Positions 10,319-22,440 of a stretch of 64,000 bases of DNA are shown piece by piece; position 1 is the stretch's first letter; each line of letters opens with the position of its first letter. Under the pieces are notes generated by a model, which was not told the origin of the DNA, made no database searches, and saw nothing but the letters and a program-made list of their open reading frames with translations. Source of the stretch: Hydractinia symbiolongicarpus. Taxonomy: Eukaryota; Cnidaria; Hydrozoa; Anthoathecata; Hydractiniidae. Location of the stretch: the NCBI RefSeq assembly GCF_029227915.1, contig NC_079880.1, forward strand, positions 3,722,001 to 3,786,000, read 5' to 3'. A program made the translations under genes and the position numbers.

Positions 10319-13300
10319 AGAAAGTACCCAGGGTGTAAACTCATTTCCCGAACTATTTTTTAAATTATTATTTCACCACTAAAGCCCATGAGACTTGTAG
10401 TATTTAAAAATATTTTCATTTTTGATGAGACGCTGAATAAAAGAAGTTTAATCGCCGGCAAACGAAAACCCGCGACTTCCCGTAAATCCCGGACTCAGCC
10501 CGTATAGTCAAAAGTATACAAAGAAAGTACCCAGGAAGTAAACTCATTTCCCGAACGATTTTTTAAATTATTTTTTCACCACTAAAACGCATGAGCCTTG
10601 TAGTTTTCAAAAATGTTTTCATTTTTGATGAGACGCTGAATAAAAGAAGTTTAATCGCCGGCAAACGAAAACCTGCGATTTCCCGTAAATCCCGGACTCG
10701 GCCCGTATAGTCAAAAGTATACAAAGAAATTACCCAGGAAGTAAACTCATTTCCCAAACGATATTTTAAATTAATTTTCACCACTAAAACGCATGAGACT
10801 TGTAGTTTTCAGAAATGTTTTCATTTTTGATGAGACGCTTAATGAAAGTTGTTTAATCGCCGGCAAACGAAAACCCGCGATTTCCCGTAAATCACGGGCT
10901 TGGCCCGTATAGTCAAAAGTATACAAAGAAAGTACCCGGGGTGTAAACTCATTTCCCGAACGATTTTTTAAATTATTATTTTACCACTAAAGCCCATGAG
11001 ACTTGTAGTTTTTAAAAATGTTTTCATTTTTGATGAGACGCTGAATAAAAGAAGTTTAATCGCCGGAAAACGAAAACCCGCCATTTCCCGTAAACCCCGG
11101 ACTCGGCCCGCATAGTCAAAAGTATACAAAGAAAGTACCCAGGGAGTAAACTCATTTCCCGAACGATTTTTTAAATTATTTGTTCACCACTAAATCGCAT
11201 GAGACTTGTAGTTTTCAAAAATGTTTTCATTTTTGATGAGACGCTGAATAAAAGAAGTTTAATCGCCGGCAAACGAAAACCTGCGATTTGCCGTAAATCC
11301 CGGACTCGGCCCGTATAGTAAAAAGTATACAAAGAAAGTACCCAGGGTGTAAACTCATTTCCCGAACGATTTTTTAAATTATTATTTCACCACTAAAGCC
11401 CATGAGACTTGTAGTATTTAAAAATATTCTCATTTTTGATGAGACGCTGAATAAAAGAAGTTTAATCGCCGGCAAACGAAAACCTGCGATTTCCCGTAAA
11501 TCCCGGACTCGGCCCGTATAGTCAAAAGTATACAAACAAAGTACCCAGGGAGTAAACTCATTTCCCAAACGATATTTTAAATTAATTTTCACCACTAAAA
11601 CGCATGAGACTTGTAGTTTTCAGAAATGTTTTCATTTTTGATGAGACGCTGAATAAAAGAAGTTTAATCGCCGGCAAACGAAAACCTGCGATTTCCCGTA
11701 AATCCCGGACTCGGCCCGTATAGTCAAAAGTATACAAAGAAAGTACCCAGGGAGTAAACTCATTTCCCAAACGATATTTTAAATTAATTTTCACCACTAA
11801 AACACATGAGACTTGTAGTTTTCAGAAATGTTTTCATTTTTGATGAGACGCTGAATAGAAGAAGTTTAATCGCCGGCAAACGAAAACCTGCGATTTCCCG
11901 TAAATCCCGGACTCGGCCCGTATAGTCAAAAGTATACAAAGAAAGTACCCAGGGTGTAAACTCATTTCCCGCACGATTTTTTAAATTATTATTTCACCAC
12001 TAAAGCCCATAAGACTTGTAGTATTTAAAAATTTTTTCATTTTTGATGAGACGCTGAATAAAAGAAGTTTAATCGCCGGCAAACGAAAACCTGCGATTTC
12101 CCGTAAATCCCGGACTCGGCTCGTATAGTCAAAAGTATACAAAGAAAGTACCCAGGGTGTAAACTTATTTCCCGAACGATTTTTTAAATTATTATTTCAC
12201 CACTAAAGCCCATGAGACTTGTAGTATTTAAAAATATTTTCATTTTTGATGAGACGCTGAATAAAAGAAGTTTAATCGCCGGCAAACGAAAACCCGCGCC
12301 TTCCCGTAAATCCCGGACTCGGCCCGTATAGTCAAAAGTATACAAAGAAAGTACCCAGGGAGTAAACTCATTCCCCGAACGATTTTTTAAATTTTTTTTC
12401 ACCACTAAAACGCATGAGACTTGTAGTTTTTAAAAATGTTTTCATTTTTGATGAGACGCTGAAGAAAAGAAGTTTAATTGGCGGCAAATGAAAACCCGCG
12501 TCTTCCCGTAAATCCCGGACTCGGCCCGTATAGTCAAAAGTATACAAAGAAAGTGCCCAGGGAGTAAACTCATTTCCCAAACGATATTTTAAATTAATTT
12601 TCACCACTAAAACGCATGAGACTTGTAGTTTTCAGAAATGTTTTCATTTTTGATGAGACGCTTAATGAAAGTTGTTTAATCGCCGGCAAACGAAAACCCG
12701 CGATTTCCCGTAAATCCCGGGCTTGGCCCGTATAGTCGAATGTATACAAAGAAAGTACCCTGTGAGTAAACTCATTTCCAGAACGATTTTTTAATTTATT
12801 TTTTCAACACTAAAACGCATGAGACTTGTAGTTTTCAAAAATGTTTGCATTTTTGATGAGATGCCTAATGAAAGAGGTTTAATCGCCGGCAAACAAAAAC
12901 CCGAGATTTCCCGTAAATCCTGGGCTTGGCCCGTATAGTCAAAAGTATACAAAGATAGTACCCAGGGAGTAAACTCATTTCCAGAACGATTTTTTAAATT
13001 ATTTTTTCACCACTAAAACGCATAAGACTTGTAGTTTTTAAAAATGTTTTCATTTTTGATGAGACGCTTAATGAAAGTTGTTTAATCGCCGGCAAACGAA
13101 AACCCGAGATTTCCCGTAAATCCCGGGCTTGGCCTGTATAGTCAAAAGTATACAAAGATAGTACCCAGGGAGTAAACTCATTTCCAGAACGATTTTTTAA
13201 ATTATTTTTTCACCACTAAAACGCATAAGACTTGTAGTTTATAAAATTTTTTTCATTTTTGATGAGACGCTGAATAAAAGAAGTTTAATCGCCGGCAAAC

Positions 13301-16300
13301 GAAAACCTGCGATTTCCCGTAAATCCCGGGCTTGGCCCGTATAGTCAAAAGTATACAAAGAAAGTACCCAGGGTGTAAACTCATTTCCCGAACTATTTTT
13401 TAAATTATTATTTCACCACTAAAGCCAATGAGACTTGTAGTATTTAAAAATATTTTCATTTTTGATGAGACGCTGAATAAAAGAAGTTTAATCGCCGGCA
13501 AACGAAAACCCGCGACTTCCCGTAAATCCCGGACTCAGCCCGTATAGTCAAAAGTATACAAAGAAAGTACCCAAGGAGTAAACTCATTTCCCGAAGGATT
13601 TTTTAAATTATTTTTTCACCACTAAAGCCCATGAGCTTTGTAGTTCTTAAAAATGTTTTCATTTTTGATGAGACGCTGAATAAAAGAAGTTTAATTGCCG
13701 GCAAACGAAAACCCGCGACTTCCCGTAAATCCCGGACTCGGCCCGTATAGTCAAAAGTATACAAAGAAAGTACCCAGGGAGTAAACTCATTTCCCGAACG
13801 ATTTTTTAAATGATTTTTTCACCACTAAATCGCATGAGACTTGTAGTTTTCAAAAATGTTTTTATTTTTGATGAGACGCTGAATAAAAGAAGTTTAATCG
13901 CCGGCAAACGAAAACCTGCGATTTCCCGTAAATCCCGGACTCGGCCCGTATAGTCAAATGTATACAAAGAAAGTACCCAGGGTGTAAACTCATTTCCCGA
14001 ACGATTTTTTTAATTATTATTTCACCACTAAAGCCCATGAGACTTGTAGTATTTAAAAATATTTTCATTTTTGATGAGACGCTGAATAAAAGAAGTTTAA
14101 TCGCCGGCAAACGAAAACCTGCGATTTCCCGTAAATCCCGGACTCGGCCCGTATAGTCAAAAGTATACAAAGAATGTACCCAGGGTGTAAACTCATTTCC
14201 CGAACGATTTTTTAAATTATTATTTCACCACTAAAGCCCATGAGACTTGTAGTATTTAAAAATTTTTTCATTTTTGATGAGACGCTGAATAAAAGAAGTT
14301 TAATCGCCGGCAAACGAAAACCCGCGTCTTCCCGTAAATCCCCGACTCGGCCCGTATAGTCAAAAGTATACAAAGAAAGTACCCAGGGAGTAAACTCATT
14401 TCCCAAACGATATTTTAAATTAATTTTCACCACTAAAACGCATGAGACTTGTAGTTTTTAAAAATGTTTTCATTTTTGATGAGACGCCTAATGAAAGTTG
14501 TTTAATCGCCGGCAAACGAAAACCCGAGATTTCCCGTAAATCCCGGGCTTGGCCCGTATAGTCAAAAGTATACAAAGATAGTACCCAGGGAGTAAACTCA
14601 TTTCCCGAACGATTTTTTAAATTATTATTTCACCACTAAAGCCCATGAGACTTGTAGTATTTAAAAATATTTTCATTTTTGATGAGACGCTGAATAAAAG
14701 AAGTTTAATCGCCGGCAAACGAAAACCTGCGATTTCCCGTAAATCCCGGACTCGGCCCGTATAGTCAAAAGTATACAAAGAATGTACCCAGGGTGTAAAC
14801 TCATTTCCCGAACGATTTTTTGAATTATTATTTCACCACTAAAGCCCATGAGACTTGTAGTATTTAAAAATATTTTCATTTTTGATGAGACGCTGAATAA
14901 AAGAAGTTTAATCGCCGGCAAACGAAAACCCGCGTCTTCCCGTAAATCCCCGACTCGGCCCGTATAGTCAAAAGTATACAAAGAAAGTACCCAGGGAGTA
15001 AACTCATTTCCCAAACGATATTTTAAATTAATTTTCACCACTAAAACGCATGAGACTTGTAGTTTTCAGAAATGTTTTCATTTTGGATGAGACGCTTAAT
15101 GAAAGTTGTTTAATCGCCGGCAAACGAAAACACGCGATTTCCCGTAAATCCCGGGCTTGGCCCGTATAGTCGAATGTATACAAAGAAAGTACCCTGTGAG
15201 TAAACTCATTTCCAGAACGATTTTTTAAATTATTATTTCACCACTAAAACGCATGAGACTTGTAGTTTTCAAAAATGTTTTCATTTTTGATGAGACGCTT
15301 AAATGAAAGAGGTTTAATCGCCGGCAAACGAAATCCTGCGTTTTCCCGTAAATCCGGGGCTTGGCCCGTATAGTCGAATGTATACAAAGAAAGTACCCTG
15401 TGAGTAAACTCATTTTCGGAACGATTTTTTAAATTATTTTTTCACCACTACAACGCATGAGACTTGTAGTTTTCAAAAATGTTTTCATTTTTGATGAGAC
15501 ACTGAATAAAAGAAGTTTAATCGCAGGCAAACGAAAACCCGCCATTTCCCGTAAACCCCGGACTCGGCCCGTATAGTCAAAAGTATACAAAGAAAGTACC
15601 CAGGGAGTAAACTCATTTTCCGAACGATTTTTAAATTATTTTTTCACCACTACAACGCATGAGACTTGTAGTTTTCAAAAATATTTTCATTTTTGATGAG
15701 AGGGTTAATGAAAGAAGTTTAATCGCCGGCAAACGAAATCCCGCGATTTCCCGTAAATCCCGGGCTTGGCCCGTGTAGTCGAATGTATACAAAGAAAGTA
15801 CCCTGTGAGTAAACTTATTTCCAAAACGATTTTTTAAATTATCTTTTCACCACTAAAACGCATGAGACTTGTAGTTTTTAAAAATGTTTTCATTTTTGAT
15901 GAGACGCTGAATAAAAGAAGTTTAATCGACGGCAAACGAAAACCCCCCATTTCCCGTAAACCCCGGACTCGACCCGTATAGTCAAAAGTATACAAAGAAA
16001 GTACCCAGGGTGTAAACTCATTTCCCGAACGATTTTTTAAATTATTATTTCACCACTAAAGCCCATGAGACTTGTAGTATTTAAAAATATTTTCATTTTT
16101 GATGAGACGCTGAATAAAAGAAGTTTAATCGCCGGCAAACGAAAACCTGCGATTTCCCGTAAATCCCGGACTCGGCCCGTATAGTCAAAAGTATACAAAG
16201 AATGTACCCAGGGTGTAAACTCATTTCCCGAACGATTTTTTAAATTATTATTTCACCACTAAAGCCCATGAGACTTGTAGTATTTAAAAATATTTTCATT

Positions 16301-19300
16301 TTTGATGAGACGCTGAATAAAAGAAGTTTAACCGCCGGCAAACGAAAACCCGCGTCTTCCCGTAAATCCCCGACTCGGCCCGTATAGTCAAAAGTATACA
16401 AAGAAAGTACCCAGGGAGTAAACTCATTTCCCAAACGATATTTTAAATTAATTTTCACCACTAAAACGCATGAGACTTGTAGTTTTTAAAAATGTTTTCA
16501 TTTTTGATGAGACGCTTAATGAAAGTTGTTTAATCGCCGGCAAACGAAAACCCGAGATTTCCCGTAAATCCCGGGCTTGGCCCGTATAGTCAAAAGTATA
16601 CAAAGATAGTACCCAGGGAGTAAACTCATTTCCCGAACGATTTTTTAAATTATTATTTCACCACTAAAGCCCATGAGACTTGTAGTATTTAAAAATATTT
16701 TCATTTTTGATGAGACGCTGAATAAAAGAAGTTTAATCGCCGGCAAACGAAAACCTGCGATTTCCCGTAAATCCCAGACTCGGCCCGTATAGTCAAAAGT
16801 ATACAAAGAATGTACCCAGGGTGTAAACTCATTTCCCGAACGATTTTTTGAATTATTATTTCACCACTAAAGCCCATGAGACTTGTAGTATTTAAAAATA
16901 TTTTCATTTTTGATGAGACGCTGAATAAAAGAAGTTTAATCGCCGGCAAACGAAAACCCGCGTCTTCCCGTAAATCCCCGACTCGGCCCGTATAGTCAAA
17001 AGTATACAAAGAAAGTACCCAGGGAGTAAACTCATTTCCCAAACGATATTTTAAATTAATTTTCACCACTAAAACGCATGAGACTTGTAGTTTTCAGAAA
17101 TGTTTTCATTTTGGATGAGACGCTTAATGAAAGTTGTTTAATCGCCGGCAAACGAAAACCCGCGATTTCCCGTAAATCCCGGGCTTGGCCCGTATAGTCG
17201 AATGTATACAAAGAAAGTACCCTGTGAGTAAACTCATTTCCAGAACGATTTTTTAAATTATTATTTCACCACTAAAACGCATGAGACTTGTAGTTTTCAA
17301 AAATGTTTTCATTTTTGATGAGACGCTTAATGAAAGAGGTTTAATCGCCGGCAAACGAAATCCTGCGTTTTCCCGTAAATCCGGGGCTTGGCCCGTATAG
17401 TCGAATGTATACAAAGAAAGTACCCTGTGAGTAAACTCATTTTCGGAACGATTTTTTAAATTATTTTTTCACCACTACAACGCATGAGACTTGCAGTTTT
17501 CAAAAATGTTTTCATTTTTGATGAGACACTGAATAAAAGAAGTTTAATCGCAGGCAAACGAAAACCCGCCATTTCCCGTAAACCCCGGACTCGGCCCGTA
17601 TAGTCAAAAGTATACAAAGAAAGTACCCAGGGAGTAAACTCATTTTCCGAACGATTTTTAAATTATTTTTTCACCACTACAACGCATGAGACTTGTAGTT
17701 TTCAAAAATATTTTCATTTTTGATGAGAGGGTTAATAAAAGAAGTTTAATCGCCGGCAAACGAAATCCCGCGATTTCCCGTAAATCCCGGGCTTGGCCCG
17801 TGTAGTCGAATGTATACAAAGAAAGTACCCTGTGAGTAAACTTATTTCCAAAACGATTTTTTAAATTATCTTTTCACCACTAAAACGCATGAGACTTGTA
17901 GTTTTTAAAAATGTTTTCATTTTTGATGAGACGCTGAATAAAAGAAGTTTAATCGACGGCAAACGAAAACCCGCCATTTCCCGTAAACCCCGGACTCGAC
18001 CCGTATAGTCAAAAGTATACAAAGAAAGTACCCAGGGAGTAAACTCATTTCCCGAACGATTTTTTATATTATTTTCTTTACCACTAAACGCATGAGACGT
18101 GTAGTTTTCAAAAATATTTTCATATTTGATGGGACGCTGAATAAAAGAAGTTTAATCGCCGGCAAACGAAAATCCGCGATTTCCCGTAAATCCCGGACTC
18201 GACCCGTATAGTCAAAAGTATACAAAGAAAGTACCCAGGGAGTAAACTCATTTCTCGAACGATTTTTTAAATTATTTTTTCACCACTAAAACGCATGAGA
18301 CTTGTCGTTTTCAAAAATGTTTTCATTTTTGATGAGACGCTTAATGAAAGTTGTTTAATCGCCGGCAAACGAAAACCCGAGATTTCCCGTAAATCCCGGG
18401 CTTGGCCCGTATAGTCAAAAGTATACAAAGATAGTACCCAGGGAGTAAACTCATTTCCAGAACGATTTTTTAAATTATTTTTTCACCACTAAATCGCATG
18501 AGACTTGTAGTTTATAAAATTTTTTTCATTTTTGATGAGACGCTGAATAAAAGAAGTTTAATCGCCGGCAAACGAAAACCTGCGATTTCCCGTAAATCCC
18601 GGACTCGGCCCGTATAGTCAAATGTATACAAAGAAAGTACCCAGGGTGTAAACTCATTTCCCGAACGATTTTTTAAATTATTATTTCACCACTAAAGCCC
18701 ATGAGACTTCTTGTATTTGAAAATATTTTCATTTTTGATGAGACGCTGAATAAAAGAAGTTTAATCGCCGGCAAACGAAAACCTGCGATTTCCCGTAAAT
18801 CCCGGACTCGGCCCGTATAGTCAAAAGTATACAAAGAATGTACCCAGGGTGTAAACTCATTTCCCGAACGATTTTTTAAATTATTATTTCACCACTAAAG
18901 CCCATGAGACTTGTAGTATTTAAAAATATTTTCATTTTTGATGAGACGCTGAATAAAAGAAGTTTAATCGCCGGCAAACGAAAACCCGCGTCTTCCCGTA
19001 AATCCCCGACTCGGCCCGTATAGTCAAAAGTATACAAAGAAAGTACCCAGGGAGTAAACTCATTTTCCGAACGATTTTTAAATTATTTTTTCACCACTAC
19101 AACGCATGAGACTTGTAGTTTTCAAAAATATTTTCATTTTTGATGAGAGGGTTAATGAAAGAATTTTAATCGCCGGCAAACGAAATCCCGCGATTTCCCG
19201 TAAATCCCGGGCTTGGCCCGTGTAGTCGAATGTATACAAAGAAAGTACCCAGGGAGTAAACTCATTTTCCGAACGATTTTTAAATTATTTTTTCACCACT

Positions 19301-20834
19301 ACAACGCATGAGACTTGTAGTTTTCAAAAATATTTTCATTTTTGATGAGAGGGTTAATGAAAGAAGTTTAATCGCCGGCAAACGAAATCCCGCGATTTCC
19401 CGTAAACCCCGGACTCGACCCGTATAGTCAAAAGTATACAAAGAAAGTACCCAGGGAGTAAACTCATTTCCCGAACGATTTTTTATATTATTTTCTTTAC
19501 CACTAAACGCATGAGACGTGTAGTTTTCTAAAATATTTTCATATTTGATGGGACGCTGAATAAAAGAAGTTTAATCGCCGGCAAACGAAAATCGGCGATT
19601 TCCCGTAAATCCCGGACTCGACCCGTATAGTCAAAAGTATACAAAGAAAGTACCCAGGGAGTAAACTCATTTCCCGAACGATTTTTTAAATTATTTTTTC
19701 ACCACTAAAACGCATGAGACTTGTAGTTTTCAAAAATGTTTTCATTTTTGATGAGACGCTTAATGAAAGAGGTTTAATCGCCGGCAAACGAAATCCCGCG
19801 TTTTCCCGTAAATCCGGGGCTTGGCCCGTATAGTCGAATGTATACAAAGAAAGTACCCTGTGAGTAAACTCATTTTCCGAACGATTTTTTAAATTATTTT
19901 TTCACCACTACAACGCATGAGACTTGTAGTTTTCAAAAATGTTTTCATTTTTGATGAGACACTGAATAAAAGAAGTTTAATCGCCGGCAAACGAAAACCC
20001 GCCATTTCCCGTAAACCCCGGACTCGGCCCGTATAGTCAAAAGTATACAAAGAAAGTACCCAGCGAGTAAACTCATTATCCGAACGATTTTTTATATTAT
20101 TTTTTCACCACTACAACGCATGAGACTTGTAGTTTTCAAAAATATTTTCATTTTTGATGAGACGCTGAATAAAAGAAGTTTAATCGCCCCCAAACGAAAA
20201 TCCGCGATTTCCCGTAAATCCCGGACTCGGCCCGTATAGTCCAAAGTATACAAAGAAAGTACCCAGGGAGTTAACTCATTTCCCGAACGATTTTTTAAAG
20301 TATTTTTTCACCACTAAAACGCATGAGACTTGTAGTTTTCAAAAATGTTTTCATTTTTGATGAGACGCTTATTAAAAGAGGTTTAATCGCCGGCAAACGA
20401 AATCCCGCGATTTCCCGTAAATCCCGGGCTTGGCCCGTATAGTCGAATGTATACAAAGAAAGTACCCAGGGAGTAAACTCATTTCCCGAACGATTTTTTA
20501 ATTTTTTTTTTTCACCACTAAAACGCATGAGACTTGTAGTTTTCAAAATTGTTTTCATTTTGATGAGACGCTTAATGAAAGAGGTTTAATCGCCGGCAAA
20601 CGAAATCCCGCGTTTTCCCGTAAATCCTGGGCTTGGCCCGTATAGTCGAATGTATACAAAGAAAGTACCCAGGGAGTAAACTCATTTCCCGAACGATTTT
20701 TTAAATTTTTTTTTCACCACTAAAACGCATGAGACTTGTAGTTTTCAAAAATGTTTTCATTTTTGATGAGACGCTGAGTAAAAGAAGTTTAATCGCCCTC
20801 AAACAAAAATCCGCGATTTCCCGTAAATCCCGGA
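10315..20834. repeat. 203-bp tandem satellite, block 2 (about 52 monomers)
   Basis: The same monomer and orientation as block 1 resume at acaaagaaagtaccc immediately after the LINE and continue to cccgga before the second LINE. The block contains the right part of duplicon copy 1, a 10-mer HOR (13961-18015) and the left part of duplicon copy 2. Some monomers have a one-base shortened T run (cgatttttaaatt) together with a gatgagagggttaatg variant, near 7370-7440, 15620-15710, 17650-17735 and 19070-19370. That marks another linked subfamily. Confidence 0.97.
13961..18015. repeat. 10-mer satellite HOR, two copies of about 2,028 bp
   Basis: Copy 1 is 13961-15988 and copy 2 is 15989-18015, with tatacaaag used as the phase marker. 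Several independent variants recur at a spacing of 2,027-2,028 bp: the agggttaat variant at 15701 and 17728, the tgaattattatttc variant near 14821 and 16849, and the monomer pair marked by cttcccgtaaatccccg. Copies differ by isolated substitutions and single-base indels, for example an extra A in cttaaatgaaag near 15300. Confidence 0.85.
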
Positions 20835-20872
20835 TTTTTTTTTTTTTTTTGATTTTTGATTTTCTCTTTATT
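20835..20872 (-). terminator. LINE 3' end: poly(A) tract and AATAAA signal, copy 2
   Basis: On the minus strand an AATAAA signal (20867-20872) precedes a 16-base poly(A) tract at 20835-20850. The arrangement matches copy 1 with one extra base in the homopolymer. Confidence 0.85.
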
Positions 20873-22436
20873 TAACGTCGATAGATACAATAGTATTTAA
20901 ATAACTAATTTAAATCGACAACAAAACGTAAAACAAGGCAAACAGCGATAAAGAATAAGAAAAATAAATAAATAAATAAGTAAAGTTAAAATATGTATGG
21001 TATATCCATGCATATTTTACAGGTGCAAACATCACCTTCCCAAAATTTTATTGAGCTACGGAAGGCTTCGAGAGAAGGAGCATTCTTTGTAGCGTCAGGC
21101 ACAGATATCCATAGCTTCCCTGCAATATTTGATAAAGTATTTAAGCCATAGTACGTTGTCCGACAAGTTGGTCGCCTGATCAAATTAAAGCAACGAACGT
21201 TGTACATGTTTTCCCTAACAGAAAATATCTCGTTCATATATAGAGGTGACAATCCATTTAAAAATTTGTAAACCTCTTTCATTAAATTCTGTAAATTGAT
21301 GATGTGAATATTTTTAACATTACATAAAGATAAAAGTTCATCGTAACTGCCATTTATATCGTCCTGTATGATTCTTAGACAACGTTCATGAATACGATTG
21401 ATTCGATTATTCGCAACTTTTCCACAAAACATCCATACTAAGGGACAGTAAGAAAACTGAGACAAAATAAATGAATTGAAGAGAAAACGCTTCATCTTGG
21501 GTGTCAAAAAGGAAGATATCCTTTGAAGCACGTTGAGTTTCCTACTAGCCTTATTACAGATGTTTTTGACATGCGAATGAAAGTTTAGTCTCGAGTCAAT
21601 CGTGACACCAAGAAGCACTACAGACGATTTACACGCAATTTTCAAATGGTTAAATATCAAACTTTCATCGTGATGACCTAATACAATATATTGATACTTT
21701 TTCAAATTTATTGCTAAGTAATTTTCATAAAACCAATTATTAACTATGACCAAATTAGTAAGCAGTGTTTGTTTTACATCTTCTAATGAATTTTCACAAG
21801 CATATAAGGTGTTATCATCTGCAAAGTTACAAAGGGATGATTGAATAATGAACCAGAATAAATCGTTTATAGAATAATTGAAGAAAGGAGGTCCTAAGAT
21901 TGATCCTTGTGGAACTCCAACTTGAAGAGGAAGCCATTCGCTAAAAGAAGAATTTATTCTGGTTCTCTGAAAACGATTTTTCAAGTATGAGTGAATAAAT
22001 AATAAAGAAGATTCAGAAAAACCATAGGCATGCAGCTTTGCAATAAGCAAATCATGGTTGATAGTATCAAAAGCTTTTGAAAGGTCCATTAGCACTGCTC
22101 CAACTACACCCTTATTATCAAGTGTGCTTTTCCATTGTTCAATCATTCGAATGAGAGCATATTGTGTATTATAACCCTTTCTGAAGCCTGATAGATGAGG
22201 GCTGAGTTTGTCATGCGTAAAAGTGTGCATTTGATTAAGAATAATTCTTTCAAAAACCTTTGATAAACAGGGAAGCAAGCTAACAGGTCTATAGTTCTCC
22301 TTATCATTACAGTCATCCTTCTTAAAAACAGGTATAACCTCTGCAAGTTTTAAATCATCAGGAAAAATATTAGACTGTAAACAAAAATTTATAATATTAG
22401 TGAGGATAGGAACAAAGATATGAATAAACTTCTTCA
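20835..22436 (-). mobile_element. 5'-truncated non-LTR retrotransposon (LINE), copy 2
   Basis: This is a near-identical copy of the element at 8714-10314 with the same 5' truncation point, the same flanking satellite phase and the same loss of about 24 bp of target. Its poly(T) run on the plus strand is 16 bases (20835-20850) instead of 15. Shared junctions show that it arose by duplication of the array segment, not by a second retrotransposition. Confidence 0.93.
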
Positions 22437-22440
22437 ACAA
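20986..22440 (-). CDS. Partial non-LTR reverse transcriptase (5'-truncated), copy 2
   Basis: The 484-codon frame is equivalent to copy 1, with the same RT motifs: palm LMDLSKAFDTINHD, GVPQGSILGP and FADD at residues 206-209. It has no internal stop and also lacks an ATG start and an endonuclease domain. The protein differs from copy 1 at three positions that I can see. Residue 145 is Ser instead of Cys. In the C-terminal region PLYMNEI replaces PLFMNEI and RENMYN replaces RENKYN. All three nucleotide differences noticed change an amino acid, as expected for a dead copy drifting without selection. It is still intact because it is a young duplicate. Confidence 0.9.
   Translation of the reverse strand: MLKKFIHIFVPILTNIINFCLQSNIFPDDLKLAEVIPVFKKDDCNDKENYRPVSLLPCLSKVFERIILNQMHTFTHDKLSPHLSGFRKGYNTQYALIRMIEQWKSTLDNKGVVGAVLMDLSKAFDTINHDLLIAKLHAYGFSESSLLFIHSYLKNRFQRTRINSSFSEWLPLQVGVPQGSILGPPFFNYSINDLFWFIIQSSLCNFADDNTLYACENSLEDVKQTLLTNLVIVNNWFYENYLAINLKKYQYIVLGHHDESLIFNHLKIACKSSVVLLGVTIDSRLNFHSHVKNICNKASRKLNVLQRISSFLTPKMKRFLFNSFILSQFSYCPLVWMFCGKVANNRINRIHERCLRIIQDDINGSYDELLSLCNVKNIHIINLQNLMKEVYKFLNGLSPLYMNEIFSVRENMYNVRCFNLIRRPTCRTTYYGLNTLSNIAGKLWISVPDATKNAPSLEAFRSSIKFWEGDVCTCKICMDIPYIF

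Larger units (their letters stand above)
7690..13418. repeat. Duplicon copy 1 (satellite plus LINE)
   Basis: This segment and 19405-25541 share the same ordered series of variant monomers and the same LINE with the same junctions. To the right of the LINE the offset is constant at 12,122-12,123 bp until about 13418/25541, where copy 2 switches to the deleted-monomer variant. To the left the offset is about 11,714 bp, because copy 2 carries two extra monomers. The left edge near 7690 is placed at the tttctttaccactaaacg monomer. Confidence 0.8.
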
